NCBI GenBank assembly: GCA_017440805.1
Contig: JAFSGN010000018.1
Location: forward strand, 26,482 to 90,481
DNA: 64,000 bases
Origin: Clostridia bacterium
Lineage (GTDB): Bacteria; Bacillota; Clostridia; Oscillospirales; SIG627
Direction of reading: 5' to 3'
In this document: positions 35,896 to 43,556 of the stretch, in pieces
Layout of the letters: each line of letters begins with the position of its first letter
Numbering within the stretch: the first letter of the stretch is position 1
The notes under the pieces: generated by a model
The model's input: only the letters and a program-made list of their open reading frames with translations
Databases searched by the model: none
Told to the model about the DNA's origin: nothing
Translations under genes and position numbers: made by a program

Positions 35896-36633
35896 ATGAA
35901 AGCGATTATTCTTGCGGCAGGAAAAGGAAAAAGACTTCTTTCGGAGGAATGCCATATCCCCAAGGGCATGCGTCTTGTCTGTGGAAAACCTCTTTTGGGA
36001 TATGTAACCGAAGCACTGAACTTTATTGAGAAAAAGGACATACATATTGTTGTCGGTTTTGAAAAAGAAAAAATTATAGAGGCATTCAGCAACGGATATA
36101 ATTTTTCCGTTCAGGAAAAAATGCTGGGAACGGGACACGCCGTGGAATCGGCATATCCTGCTCTTAAGGACTATGACGGCGACCTTATAGTTATTTGTGG
36201 AGATACTCCCCTTATTCAGCAGTCAACAATACTCAATATGATAGAACAGCACAAAAAGAATAAAAACTCCTGTACTGTTCTTTCCTGTATGGGCGAAAAA
36301 GGACTGGCTTTAGGCAGAATGATACACGATAAAGACGGAAAACTTACAGGCATTGTGGAGGACAAGGACTGTACTCCCGAACAGAAAGAAATATGCGAAT
36401 ACAACGCGGCAACTTATGTGTTTGATGCAAAGGCTATGTTCAAAGCACTTGAAAAAGTGGGATATAACAATAAACAGGGCGAAAAATATCTTACAGATGT
36501 GCCAATGATTATGATTAGCGAAGGACTTAATGTAGAATCCTATGCGTCTCAGAACAGTTACGAAATTCTGGGCGTAAACACTCCCGAAGACCTTGCGGAA
36601 GCGGAAAGACTTGTTAAGCAGTTGGGCAAATAA
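35896..36633 (+). CDS. GlmU-like sugar-1-phosphate nucleotidyltransferase domain
   Basis: 245 aa. The nucleotide-binding motif LAAGKGKRLLSE and the following GKPLLGYVTEAL, ICGDTPLI, EYNAATYVFDAK and EKYLTDVPMI match the uridyltransferase half of GlmU. The left-handed beta-helix acetyltransferase half is absent. The protein is therefore single-function; GlcNAc-1-P is the most likely substrate but other sugar phosphates are possible. PKGMRLVCG replaces the usual PKVLxxLxG. GAAAGGAA precedes the ATG. The MATE gene follows after 33 bp. Confidence 0.8.
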   Translation: MKAIILAAGKGKRLLSEECHIPKGMRLVCGKPLLGYVTEALNFIEKKDIHIVVGFEKEKIIEAFSNGYNFSVQEKMLGTGHAVESAYPALKDYDGDLIVICGDTPLIQQSTILNMIEQHKKNKNSCTVLSCMGEKGLALGRMIHDKDGKLTGIVEDKDCTPEQKEICEYNAATYVFDAKAMFKALEKVGYNNKQGEKYLTDVPMIMISEGLNVESYASQNSYEILGVNTPEDLAEAERLVKQLGK

Positions 36634-36666
36634 ATCAGAACAATATCATCATTGGGAGGAATCATC

Positions 36667-38022
36667 ATGTGGTCAAAGACTCAGGACCTGACAAAAGGAC
36701 CGGTTCTTCCGGGGATAATAAAATATACAATCCCCATAATAATTACATCGGTTCTGCAACTTTTATTCAACGCCTGCGACCTTGTTGTAGTTGGAAACTA
36801 CTGCGGAGAGGTGTCTGTTGCGGCAGTAGGCGCAACCGGATCTCTTACCAATCTTTTTGTAAATTTTTTTATTGGATTTTCCGTAGGTGCGGGTGTTACG
36901 GTTGCACACGGACTGGGCAGTCAGGACGACGAAGAGGTTCATCAGGCGGTTCATACCTCGGTACTGCTTTCCGTTGTATTCGGTACACTGCTTACGGTTG
37001 CGGGATTTCTGTGTTGTGAAACCTTTTTAAGATGGATGGGCACTCCCGAAAATGTACTTCCTCTTTCAGCGGTGTATATGAAAATATATTTCAGCGGAAG
37101 TATTTTTGTTATGCTTTATAACTTCGTTGCTTCCATTATCAGAGCGGACGGAGACACGAAAAGCCCTCTCTTTTTCCTTATGATTTCGGGGTGCGTGAAT
37201 GTTGTTCTGAATGTGATTTTTGTGACGGTATTCCACATGGATGTGGCGGGTGTTGCCCTTGCTACACTCATATCTCAGGTTTTGTCGGCGGTGCTGGTTG
37301 TAATAGCCCTTATCAAACGAAAAGACAGTTGCAGACTGTATATTTCAAATTTGAAAATATATAAGGAACAGTTATTTGAAATTATCAGGGTAGGTCTTCC
37401 TGCTGGAATACAGAGTACCGTTTTTGCAATGTCAAATGTTATTATTCAGTCATCCGTAAATTCATTCGGAGATATGTTCATGTCAGGTGCGGCAGCCGCA
37501 GGAAGTATAGACGGTTTTGTGTACGGTGCAATGAACGCCTTTCAGCAGACATCTGTAAACTATGTGGCTCAGAATACAGGCGCAAGGAATCCTATAAGAG
37601 TCAAGAAGGTTTTCTGGCTTTGCCTTGCTTGTGTCAGTGCAGTGGGAATTCTTCTCGGCCTTTCTGTTTACTCGGGCGGCCCGTGGTTATTATCCATTTA
37701 TATAAAGGATTCTCCACAGGCGATTTCCTCCGGCGTGATAAGGATGACATATGTGGCACTGCCGTATTTTCTGTGCGGAATTATGGAGGTTATAACCGGA
37801 GCAATACGGGGAATGGGTTCATCTCTTCCGCCGATGATAATTTCTGTTATAGGTGTATGCGGCATAAGAATGGTGTGGCTGTTCACCGTGTTTAAAATGT
37901 TCCATAATCCGCACGTTCTGTATGCCTCCTATCCTGTTTCGTGGATTATTACCGGTGTACTTTTGCTTGTGGTGTTTTTTAAAATATATAAACTTAACTT
38001 TTCAAACGAACTTAACGCTTGA
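36667..38022 (+). CDS. MATE family efflux transporter
   Basis: 451-aa multidrug/cation antiporter with twelve helices in two similar halves. MATE landmarks include the N-terminal GPVLPGIIKYTIPIIITSVLQ, SVAAVGATGSL, and NYVAQNTGARN at the start of the second half. The start at 36667 is fixed by GGGAGGA at 36654-36660 (an ATG-like GTG/TTG further upstream would overlap it). Substrate unknown. A strong terminator follows. A second MATE gene lies at 56504. Confidence 0.93.
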   Translation: MWSKTQDLTKGPVLPGIIKYTIPIIITSVLQLLFNACDLVVVGNYCGEVSVAAVGATGSLTNLFVNFFIGFSVGAGVTVAHGLGSQDDEEVHQAVHTSVLLSVVFGTLLTVAGFLCCETFLRWMGTPENVLPLSAVYMKIYFSGSIFVMLYNFVASIIRADGDTKSPLFFLMISGCVNVVLNVIFVTVFHMDVAGVALATLISQVLSAVLVVIALIKRKDSCRLYISNLKIYKEQLFEIIRVGLPAGIQSTVFAMSNVIIQSSVNSFGDMFMSGAAAAGSIDGFVYGAMNAFQQTSVNYVAQNTGARNPIRVKKVFWLCLACVSAVGILLGLSVYSGGPWLLSIYIKDSPQAISSGVIRMTYVALPYFLCGIMEVITGAIRGMGSSLPPMIISVIGVCGIRMVWLFTVFKMFHNPHVLYASYPVSWIITGVLLLVVFFKIYKLNFSNELNA

Positions 38023-38033
38023 AAACTGAATTT

Positions 38034-38070
38034 AAGGGGAGTGACTTTTTCATAAAGTTACTCCCCTTTG
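38034..38070 (+). terminator. Terminator after the MATE gene
   Basis: 15-bp stem with one wobble (38034-38048 with 38054-38068), 5-nt loop, then TTTG. It separates the MATE gene from convergent sigG. Confidence 0.8.
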
Positions 38071-38120
38071 TGTCCGCAAATATACCGGCGTTTTGCCTTG
38101 TGAATTTGCGGAAAACTTCA

Positions 38121-38927
38121 CTATATATTTTTTCTTATTCTGGAAATTGCGCCTTTTTCAAGACGGCTGACCTGAGCCTGAGAAATGCCAACTTCCTCCG
38201 CCACTTCGGTCTGGGTTTTGCCACGGTAAAATCTCATGTCAAGTATTGCTTTTTCTCTGGAGTCCAGTTTTTTTATAGCCTCGTTGAGAGCAATGTTTTC
38301 TGTCCACAGGTCGTCATTATTGCGGTTGTCGCAAAGTTGGTCCATTATGAAAATCGAGTCGCCGTTGTCGGAATACACCGGGTCAAACAGAGAAACAGGG
38401 TCCATAATGGCGTCAAGGGCGTCGGAGATGTCCTTTTTTGTGCAGGGAGGAAGCGGATTTTCCGCTTCTGCAAGAATTTTGTTGACTCCCTGTGTTATTT
38501 CGTCTATTGTAGGCTGTCTGCCCAGTTTTACCGAAAGTCTCTCTCTTTCCCCCAGAGCCTTGTATGCCAGGTCACGCACCGAACGGCTGACTCTTATCAT
38601 ATTGTCGTCGCGAAGATACCGCCGTATTTCCCCGGTAATCATGGGAACGGCGTAGGTACTGAGCAGAACGCCCTGGGAAAGGTCGAAATTATCTATTGCT
38701 TTTATAAGCCCGATACACCCCACCTGAAAAAGGTCGTCGGGATTTTCGCCTCTTGAGCCGAATTTCTGTACCACACTTAAAACCAGTTTCAGATTTCCGT
38801 TTATCAGTTCTTCACGGGCAGCCATATCCCCGTTTTTTGCTTTTATAAGAAGAGTGTTTTTTTGTTCTGTTGTCAGGGTTTTGAGTTTTGATGTGTTTAC
38901 ACCGCAGATTTCCACTTTATTATACAT
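38121..38927 (-). CDS. sigG: RNA polymerase sporulation sigma factor SigG
   Basis: 268-aa group-3 sigma factor that directs late forespore transcription. The N-terminal YNKVEICGVNTSKLKTL is diagnostic of SigG. Region 2 (DLFQVGCIGLIKAIDNFD; core and -10 recognition) and region 4 helix-turn-helix (GKTQTEVAEEVGISQAQVSRLEKGA) are intact. Usually spoIIGA-sigE-sigG are adjacent; here sigG stands alone. AAAGGAG lies before the ATG, and a SigF/SigG-type promoter sits upstream. It shows the organism carries the endospore programme. Confidence 0.95.
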   Translation of the reverse strand: MYNKVEICGVNTSKLKTLTTEQKNTLLIKAKNGDMAAREELINGNLKLVLSVVQKFGSRGENPDDLFQVGCIGLIKAIDNFDLSQGVLLSTYAVPMITGEIRRYLRDDNMIRVSRSVRDLAYKALGERERLSVKLGRQPTIDEITQGVNKILAEAENPLPPCTKKDISDALDAIMDPVSLFDPVYSDNGDSIFIMDQLCDNRNNDDLWTENIALNEAIKKLDSREKAILDMRFYRGKTQTEVAEEVGISQAQVSRLEKGAISRIRKNI

Positions 38928-38958
38928 AAAAAACTCCTTTTGCCTTTTTATACAAAAA

Positions 38959-38988
38959 GAGTATTGCCATAAACACCCGTTGCAATAC
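38959..38988 (-). promoter_or_regulatory. SigF/SigG-type promoter of sigG
   Basis: Minus-strand GTATT (38988-38984), 15-bp gap and GGCAATACTC (38968-38959). This matches the forespore consensus (GYATA, then GGNRANANTW) and sits about 30 bp before the start codon. A sigma-A type box is not seen here. Confidence 0.5.
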
Positions 38989-39012
38989 AAGGGAAATTAT
39001 TACCAGTTGTTG

Positions 39013-39041
39013 TTGACAAAGGGTGTGTTTCGTGGTATAAT
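39013..39041 (+). promoter_or_regulatory. Consensus promoter of the beta-propeller gene
   Basis: TTGACA at 39013-39018 and TATAAT at 39036-39041 with a 17-bp spacer, giving a leader of about 115 nt. Confidence 0.9.
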
Positions 39042-39042
39042 G

Positions 39043-39142
39043 AGTTTGCGGGGCAAACTGATTGAATTGCACTTGGTGCATTATAAAGCCAATTCGTTAA
39101 AAACAAGGTGAATCATTTCTGTCACCTGATTATATAATTAAA
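39043..39142 (+). promoter_or_regulatory. Structured leader of unknown type
   Basis: Successive stems can form: AGTTTGC/GCAAACT (39044-39060), GAATTG/CAATTC enclosing a GCAC/GTGC hairpin (39064-39095), and AGGTGA/TCACCT (39106-39127). No known riboswitch class is recognised. Confidence 0.35.
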
Positions 39143-39165
39143 AAAAGCGAAGGGAATCCGGAAAT

Positions 39166-40293
39166 ATGAATATACTGGAAGAATATAAAATATCCGTAGG
39201 GGAACAGGGTACTACGGCTTTTTGCGGACAGAACAACAATTATCAGGACGGAACAACCCCCATGTACCGCGACACAGATGGAAAACTGTGGGCAATAAGC
39301 GGACATTCACATATGGGTGATATAAATGTATTTTGCGGAACCTGTATAGAGGATATGAAGAAAATGTATCCCATAACCACCAATTTCGGTGTAGGCCATG
39401 CGGAGTACGCGTTTGACCATATAAGATATCCCGAGGGAATCAAGGCAAGAGGAAGTATATGGCCTTTCGGTCTTTACATCTGCCCCAATACCCACAGATT
39501 TTTCTGCTTCTTCCATAATGAAACCGGCTGGAACGGCAGAGGAACCGCTTATGACTCGCTGGGACTTTGCAACACCCCCCACTTTGACTCGGATTTCCGT
39601 CATATAGGACTTATGCACTCTGATGACGAGGGCAAAAGCTGGACTTTTGACCGCTGGGTAATTACGGGAAACAATGTCTGCTTTACCGAAAACTATAACC
39701 CCAACGGCGACTGCGCAATAGGACAGAAAAGCGGAGTTGTAAATCTGGGAAGCGGAGATTTTTCACTTTTTGTAGAGCCTGACGGCGAATTTATGTATAT
39801 AGTATACAATATGGTAATTGTTGATGTGCCTACAGGCGTGTGGCTGAGTTGCGACACATATATTGCCAGAACAAGAAAACGCACCGACGGCGTAATGGGT
39901 GACTTTGTAAAGTATTACGAAGGTTCTTTCTGTGAGGCGGGAAACCTTGGCAGAGAAACCAAAATTGCTTCAAATACATGGCATTCCAGAATTGCCTACT
40001 TTGAAAAACACAAAAAATATCTTATGTGTTCTTCCCCCATTGAGCCGGGCAAAGTTACTTCGGCACTTGTTAAAGACATAATGGAAGTCAGGGAAAGCGA
40101 CGATATGATTCATTGGAGCGAGCCGGTAGCGGTTTACAAAAACGACGCTCCTTTCGGCAATCACTATATGGCTATGCTTTCCGCGTCTGACACCAATCAG
40201 CCTCATATTATAAAAGGCGATGACTTCTTAATCCTTACAAATCACAACGGAACAGATGTTATGAAACATAATGCCCGTTTGGAAAAGAAATGA
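39166..40293 (+). CDS. Beta-propeller (sialidase/glycosidase-like) protein of unknown activity
   Basis: 375 aa without a signal peptide, so probably cytoplasmic. An Asp-box-like repeat is visible (MHSDDEGKSWTFDRW near residue 145), with further blade-like segments such as MYRDTDGKLWAISGHSH and VRESDDMIHWSEPVA. These point to a five- or six-bladed propeller as in BNR/sialidase or GH43-like proteins. Catalytic residues cannot be assigned. It has its own strong promoter and long leader; the aromatic operon promoter follows downstream. I do not know the substrate. Confidence 0.65.
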   Translation: MNILEEYKISVGEQGTTAFCGQNNNYQDGTTPMYRDTDGKLWAISGHSHMGDINVFCGTCIEDMKKMYPITTNFGVGHAEYAFDHIRYPEGIKARGSIWPFGLYICPNTHRFFCFFHNETGWNGRGTAYDSLGLCNTPHFDSDFRHIGLMHSDDEGKSWTFDRWVITGNNVCFTENYNPNGDCAIGQKSGVVNLGSGDFSLFVEPDGEFMYIVYNMVIVDVPTGVWLSCDTYIARTRKRTDGVMGDFVKYYEGSFCEAGNLGRETKIASNTWHSRIAYFEKHKKYLMCSSPIEPGKVTSALVKDIMEVRESDDMIHWSEPVAVYKNDAPFGNHYMAMLSASDTNQPHIIKGDDFLILTNHNGTDVMKHNARLEKK

Positions 40294-40354
40294 TTTATGC
40301 AGATTGCACAAAATTTTTGAAATAATTGCAAAGGTTTTTGTGCTATTGTTGCTA

Positions 40355-40383
40355 TTGACATACTTTGCGGGTTGTAGTATAAT
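40355..40383 (+). promoter_or_regulatory. Consensus promoter of the aromatic amino acid operon
   Basis: TTGACA at 40355-40360, 17-bp spacer, TATAAT at 40378-40383. The transcript leader is about 235 nt and contains the leader peptide and the attenuator. Confidence 0.92.
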
Positions 40384-40415
40384 AACCTTAAATCAGGAAA
40401 GGCAAAATTGGTAAA

Positions 40416-40520
40416 ATGAAAAATCTTATGTTTGCTGCATTTGAATACTTTTATTTTTACTTTTACTTTTATTTTACATCCAAAAATAGAGTAAAGCAAT
40501 TTGTGCTGCAAACATTTTGA
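40416..40520 (+). CDS. Phe/Tyr-rich leader peptide of the aro operon
   Basis: 34-codon ORF beginning MKNLMFAAFE, followed by ten alternating Tyr and Phe codons (YFYFYFYFYF, 40446-40475) and ending VLQTF. In total 14 of 34 residues are Phe or Tyr, none Trp. A purine-rich GGAAAGG lies upstream at 40396-40402. No protein family is expected; the run of aromatic codons directly ahead of a DAHP synthase gene and a terminator marks it as a translated sensor of charged tRNA-Phe and tRNA-Tyr. Too short to be called by usual gene finders. Confidence 0.8.
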   Translation: MKNLMFAAFEYFYFYFYFYFTSKNRVKQFVLQTF

Positions 40521-40593
40521 AAACACTGTTACAGGCGTATATTGAAGTTGTCTTAATTGTGGGTTCGCAGTAGAATTGCTGCGGACCTTTTTT
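40428..40593 (+). promoter_or_regulatory. Transcription attenuator of the aro operon
   Basis: Four pairing regions can be drawn. Region 1 (40428-40439) pairs with region 2 (40504-40515) through 11 of 12 bp. Region 2 (40497-40509) can instead pair with region 3 (40567-40578) via CAATT/AATTG and CTGC/GCAG. Region 3 (40562-40570) pairs with region 4 (40579-40587) as the terminator. The aromatic codons lie between regions 1 and 2, and the leader stop codon sits just after region 2. This is the layout of ribosome-mediated attenuation. Confidence 0.7.
40562..40593 (+). terminator. Attenuator terminator before aroF
   Basis: GGTTCGCAG (40562-40570) with CTGCGGACC (40579-40587), one wobble, 8-nt loop, then six T. 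It lies 34 bp before the aroF start codon. Confidence 0.9.
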
Positions 40594-40626
40594 AATTGTA
40601 TTTTATTATTACAGGGAGAAGTTGTC

Positions 40627-41628
40627 ATGATAGTAGTACTTAAAAACGAAACACCCAAGGAACAGGAAGAAAATCTTATAAATTGGTTTGAAAATCAGGG
40701 TATAACGGTCCATATTTCCAAAGGTGAATATAACACCGTTCTGGGACTTATAGGAGATGCCAGCCGTATTGATACCGACCTTATTGAAGGTCTTGAGATA
40801 GTACAGAATGTCACTCATATTACAGAGCCTTTTAAAAAGGCAAACAGAAAATTTCATCCCGATGACACTGTAATTGACTGCGGAGGCGGAGTTCTTATAG
40901 GCGGAGGACATTTTCAGTTTATTGCCGGTCCCTGTTCTGTGGAATCCCCCTCGCAGATAACCGAAATAGCCCGTGCGGTGCATAACTCGGGAGCAAAACT
41001 GCTCAGAGGCGGTGCTTTCAAACCCCGTACATCTCCCTACGATTTCCAGGGACTCAAGGCAGAGGGAATTGAACTTCTTTCAGAAGCAAAAAAAGAAACC
41101 GGTATGCCCATTGTAACCGAGATAATGAACGCAAACCATCTGCCCCTTTTTGAAAATGTAGATGTTATTCAGGTGGGGGCAAGAAATATGCAGAATTTTG
41201 AACTCCTCAAGGAACTGGGCAAAATTGACAAACCCATTCTTCTCAAGAGAGGACTTGCAAACACTCTCAAGGAACTTCTCATGAGTGCGGAATACATTAT
41301 GGCAGGAGGTAACGAAAAAATAATCCTGTGCGAAAGAGGAATACGCACTTTTGAAACCTACACAAGAAATACCCTTGATTTGTCTGCCGTTCCCATGCTT
41401 AAAAGCCTTACCCATCTTCCCATTGTAATCGACCCCAGCCATGCCTGCGGTGTTTCCAAACTGGTTGAACCCATGGCAATGGCGGCAGCAGCCTGCGGAG
41501 CAGACGGACTTATGATAGAGGTACACAACGACCCTGTCCATGCCCTTTGCGACGGTCCTCAGGCACTTACTCCCGAACAGTTTGACAAGGTTGCCCGTAA
41601 GGTTATGGCAATACGGGAAATTATATAG
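40627..41628 (+). CDS. aroF: 3-deoxy-7-phosphoheptulonate (DAHP) synthase
   Basis: 333 aa; first step of the shikimate pathway, joining PEP and erythrose-4-phosphate. An N-terminal ferredoxin-like regulatory domain (residues 1-70, MIVVLKNETPKEQEENLINW) precedes the KDOP-synthase-like barrel with AGPCSVES, LLRGGAFKPRTSPYDFQG and IDPSHACG. This is the type I-beta class, which in other bacteria is feedback-inhibited by Phe/Tyr through that domain. GGGAGAA precedes ATG 40627; the attenuator lies just upstream. First gene of the eight-gene operon. Confidence 0.96.
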   Translation: MIVVLKNETPKEQEENLINWFENQGITVHISKGEYNTVLGLIGDASRIDTDLIEGLEIVQNVTHITEPFKKANRKFHPDDTVIDCGGGVLIGGGHFQFIAGPCSVESPSQITEIARAVHNSGAKLLRGGAFKPRTSPYDFQGLKAEGIELLSEAKKETGMPIVTEIMNANHLPLFENVDVIQVGARNMQNFELLKELGKIDKPILLKRGLANTLKELLMSAEYIMAGGNEKIILCERGIRTFETYTRNTLDLSAVPMLKSLTHLPIVIDPSHACGVSKLVEPMAMAAAACGADGLMIEVHNDPVHALCDGPQALTPEQFDKVARKVMAIREII

Positions 41629-41638
41629 AGGTGACGGA

Positions 41639-42484
41639 ATGATAATCGGTATTACGGGGCTTGGTCTTATAGGCGGTTCAATGGCTAAGGCGTTTATAAG
41701 GGCAGGTCACACGGTTTACGGAAACGATATAAACAAGGCGGTGGAGGATGCCGCTGTTATGAATGGTGCCTGTCACGGAAAACTGGAAAACCATTTTGAA
41801 GAATGCGACTTTGTGTTTGTTGCCCTTTACCCTCTTGATACCATTGAGTTTGTAAAGGCAAACGCACATCGCTTCAAAAAAGACAGTATTGTTGTGGATT
41901 TGTGCGGAGTTAAAGGTGCTGTCTGCCCTGTACTGTTTGAAACGGCAGAAAAGAGTGGATTTCATTTTATAGGTGCACACCCTATGGCAGGAAAGCAGTT
42001 TTCGGGTTTTAAGTATTCCTCTGCAGACCTTTTTGACGGTGCAACAATGCTTATTGTACCAAAGCACTATGAAGACATAGAAACACTGGGACGGTTGAAC
42101 TGTCTTCTCAAAGGTATAGGATTCGGCTCGGTAACCACAACAAATGCCGAGGAACACGACAGAATGATAGCCTTTACCTCTCAACTTGCACATATTGTCT
42201 CAAATGCCTATGTAAAAAGTCCCACCGCCGAAAAACACCATGCATATTCGGCAGGCAGTTACAGGGACCTTACCCGTGTTGCAAAACTTAACGAGAATAT
42301 GTGGAGCGAGTTATTCAGTCTTAACAGGGAAAATCTCATTTTTGAACTTGACGGTATAATAAACTCCCTTGAGCAATATAAAACCGCCCTTGAAGAAAAT
42401 GACACCGGAAAATTGTGCGGACTTCTGCGTGAAGGACGAATGAAAAAGGAGGCGATTGACACAGAATGGAAAGAGCAGAAATAA
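41639..42484 (+). CDS. tyrA: Prephenate dehydrogenase
   Basis: 281-aa NAD(P)-dependent enzyme making 4-hydroxyphenylpyruvate for tyrosine. The Rossmann motif GITGLGLIGGSMAKAF is at the N-terminus, followed by GAHPMAGKQFSGF and the helical dimer domain with TSQLAHIVSNAY and GSYRDLTRVA. It lacks a C-terminal ACT domain, so it is the short, catalytic form. Start chosen at 41639 after GAGGTG; the frame is open 99 bp upstream but inside aroF. It ends overlapping aroB by 19 bp. Confidence 0.94.
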   Translation: MIIGITGLGLIGGSMAKAFIRAGHTVYGNDINKAVEDAAVMNGACHGKLENHFEECDFVFVALYPLDTIEFVKANAHRFKKDSIVVDLCGVKGAVCPVLFETAEKSGFHFIGAHPMAGKQFSGFKYSSADLFDGATMLIVPKHYEDIETLGRLNCLLKGIGFGSVTTTNAEEHDRMIAFTSQLAHIVSNAYVKSPTAEKHHAYSAGSYRDLTRVAKLNENMWSELFSLNRENLIFELDGIINSLEQYKTALEENDTGKLCGLLREGRMKKEAIDTEWKEQK

Positions 42485-43554
42485 GGGTACTTGACTCCTA
42501 CACCGTGCATATCGGACAGGGAATGCTCAAAGAGGCAGGTAAAATTGTGTCTGAGGTAGTTCCGCCCTGCAGAGCGGTTGTAGTAACCGACAGCAATATT
42601 CCCCCGGAATATGTGCAGACACTGGAAAAGTCTCTTGAAGAAAAAGGTTTTGAGATTAATATATTTACAATTCCCGCGGGGGAAACATCAAAGTGTATAG
42701 AAAAATTTATTGAGATACAGAACTTTGCCGCAGAAAACCATCTTTGCAGAAGCGATATAATGATTGCCCTGGGAGGCGGTGTTGTAGGCGACCTTACAGG
42801 TTTTTGTGCCGCAACATATATGCGGGGAATAAAATATATCCAGGTTCCCACAACGCTTCTTGCGGCGGTGGATTCATCGGTAGGCGGAAAATGTGCCATA
42901 GACCTTGAAAAAGGAAAAAATCTTATAGGTGCATTCTGTCAGCCATCTGCGGTGATTTGCGATGTTGACACGCTTAAAACCTTAAAAGAAGAGTTTATTA
43001 CCGACGGAATGGCAGAGGTTATAAAATATGCCCATATAAATCAGCCGGAACTTTTTGAAATACTTGAAAAAACACAGGACCTTACACAAAAAATAAAGAA
43101 CGGCACAGACGGTAAAACAGCAATTGATGTGATTTCAAAATGTGTAAAATTAAAGGCGGATATAGTGCAGAAGGACAGGTTCGACCTGGGAGAGAGACAA
43201 CTTCTCAACTTCGGTCATACCGTGGGACATGCAATTGAGGCGGCGAGCAATTTTAAAATTTCTCACGGCCACAGTGTTGCTGCCGGAATGTGCATAATGG
43301 CAAGAACTGCTCAAAAAGCAGGTTTGTGCTCACGACAGACGGCACAGAAAATAGAACATCTGAATAAAAAATACCAACTCCCCACCGCAACCGACATACC
43401 TCTTGAAACCCTTTGGGAATTGATAAAAAACGACAAAAAGAACGCAACCGACGGACTTACTGTGGTATTTCCCACAGAGCATTCGTTGTGCGGACTTCAT
43501 AAGTTAACCCACCAAAAATTCAAGGAACTTTTATCCGCGGGACTGGAGAAATAA
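42466..43554 (+). CDS. aroB: 3-dehydroquinate synthase
   Basis: 362-aa NAD- and metal-dependent cyclase converting DAHP to 3-dehydroquinate. Family hallmarks are LGGGVVGDLTGFCAATYMRG, TTLLAAVDSSVGGKCAID and LLNFGHTVGHAIEAA with its metal-binding histidines. Its ATG lies within the 3' end of tyrA (19-bp overlap), with AAAGGAGG slightly far upstream. aroA begins two bases after its stop. Confidence 0.97.
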   Translation: MERAEIRVLDSYTVHIGQGMLKEAGKIVSEVVPPCRAVVVTDSNIPPEYVQTLEKSLEEKGFEINIFTIPAGETSKCIEKFIEIQNFAAENHLCRSDIMIALGGGVVGDLTGFCAATYMRGIKYIQVPTTLLAAVDSSVGGKCAIDLEKGKNLIGAFCQPSAVICDVDTLKTLKEEFITDGMAEVIKYAHINQPELFEILEKTQDLTQKIKNGTDGKTAIDVISKCVKLKADIVQKDRFDLGERQLLNFGHTVGHAIEAASNFKISHGHSVAAGMCIMARTAQKAGLCSRQTAQKIEHLNKKYQLPTATDIPLETLWELIKNDKKNATDGLTVVFPTEHSLCGLHKLTHQKFKELLSAGLEK

Positions 43555-43556
43555 CT

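Noticed and set aside
38073..38112. Terminator of sigG (TCCGCAAAT/ATTTGCGGA)
   Set aside because: The 22-nt loop is large and no T-run follows on the minus strand; may be a chance inverted repeat.
40420..40520. Simple low-complexity T/A repeat
   Set aside because: The run reads cleanly as alternating Tyr and Phe codons (both TAT and TAC used) within an ORF with start and stop, placed before a terminator and aroF.
40294..40626. T-box riboswitch upstream of aroF
   Set aside because: No AGGGTGGNACCGCG box or specifier-loop stem is present; the Tyr/Phe codon run and the pairing pattern fit a translated leader better.
42441..42466. Alternative upstream start for aroB
   Set aside because: The AAAGGAGG is 13 bp from the ATG, but no in-frame start codon lies closer to it.
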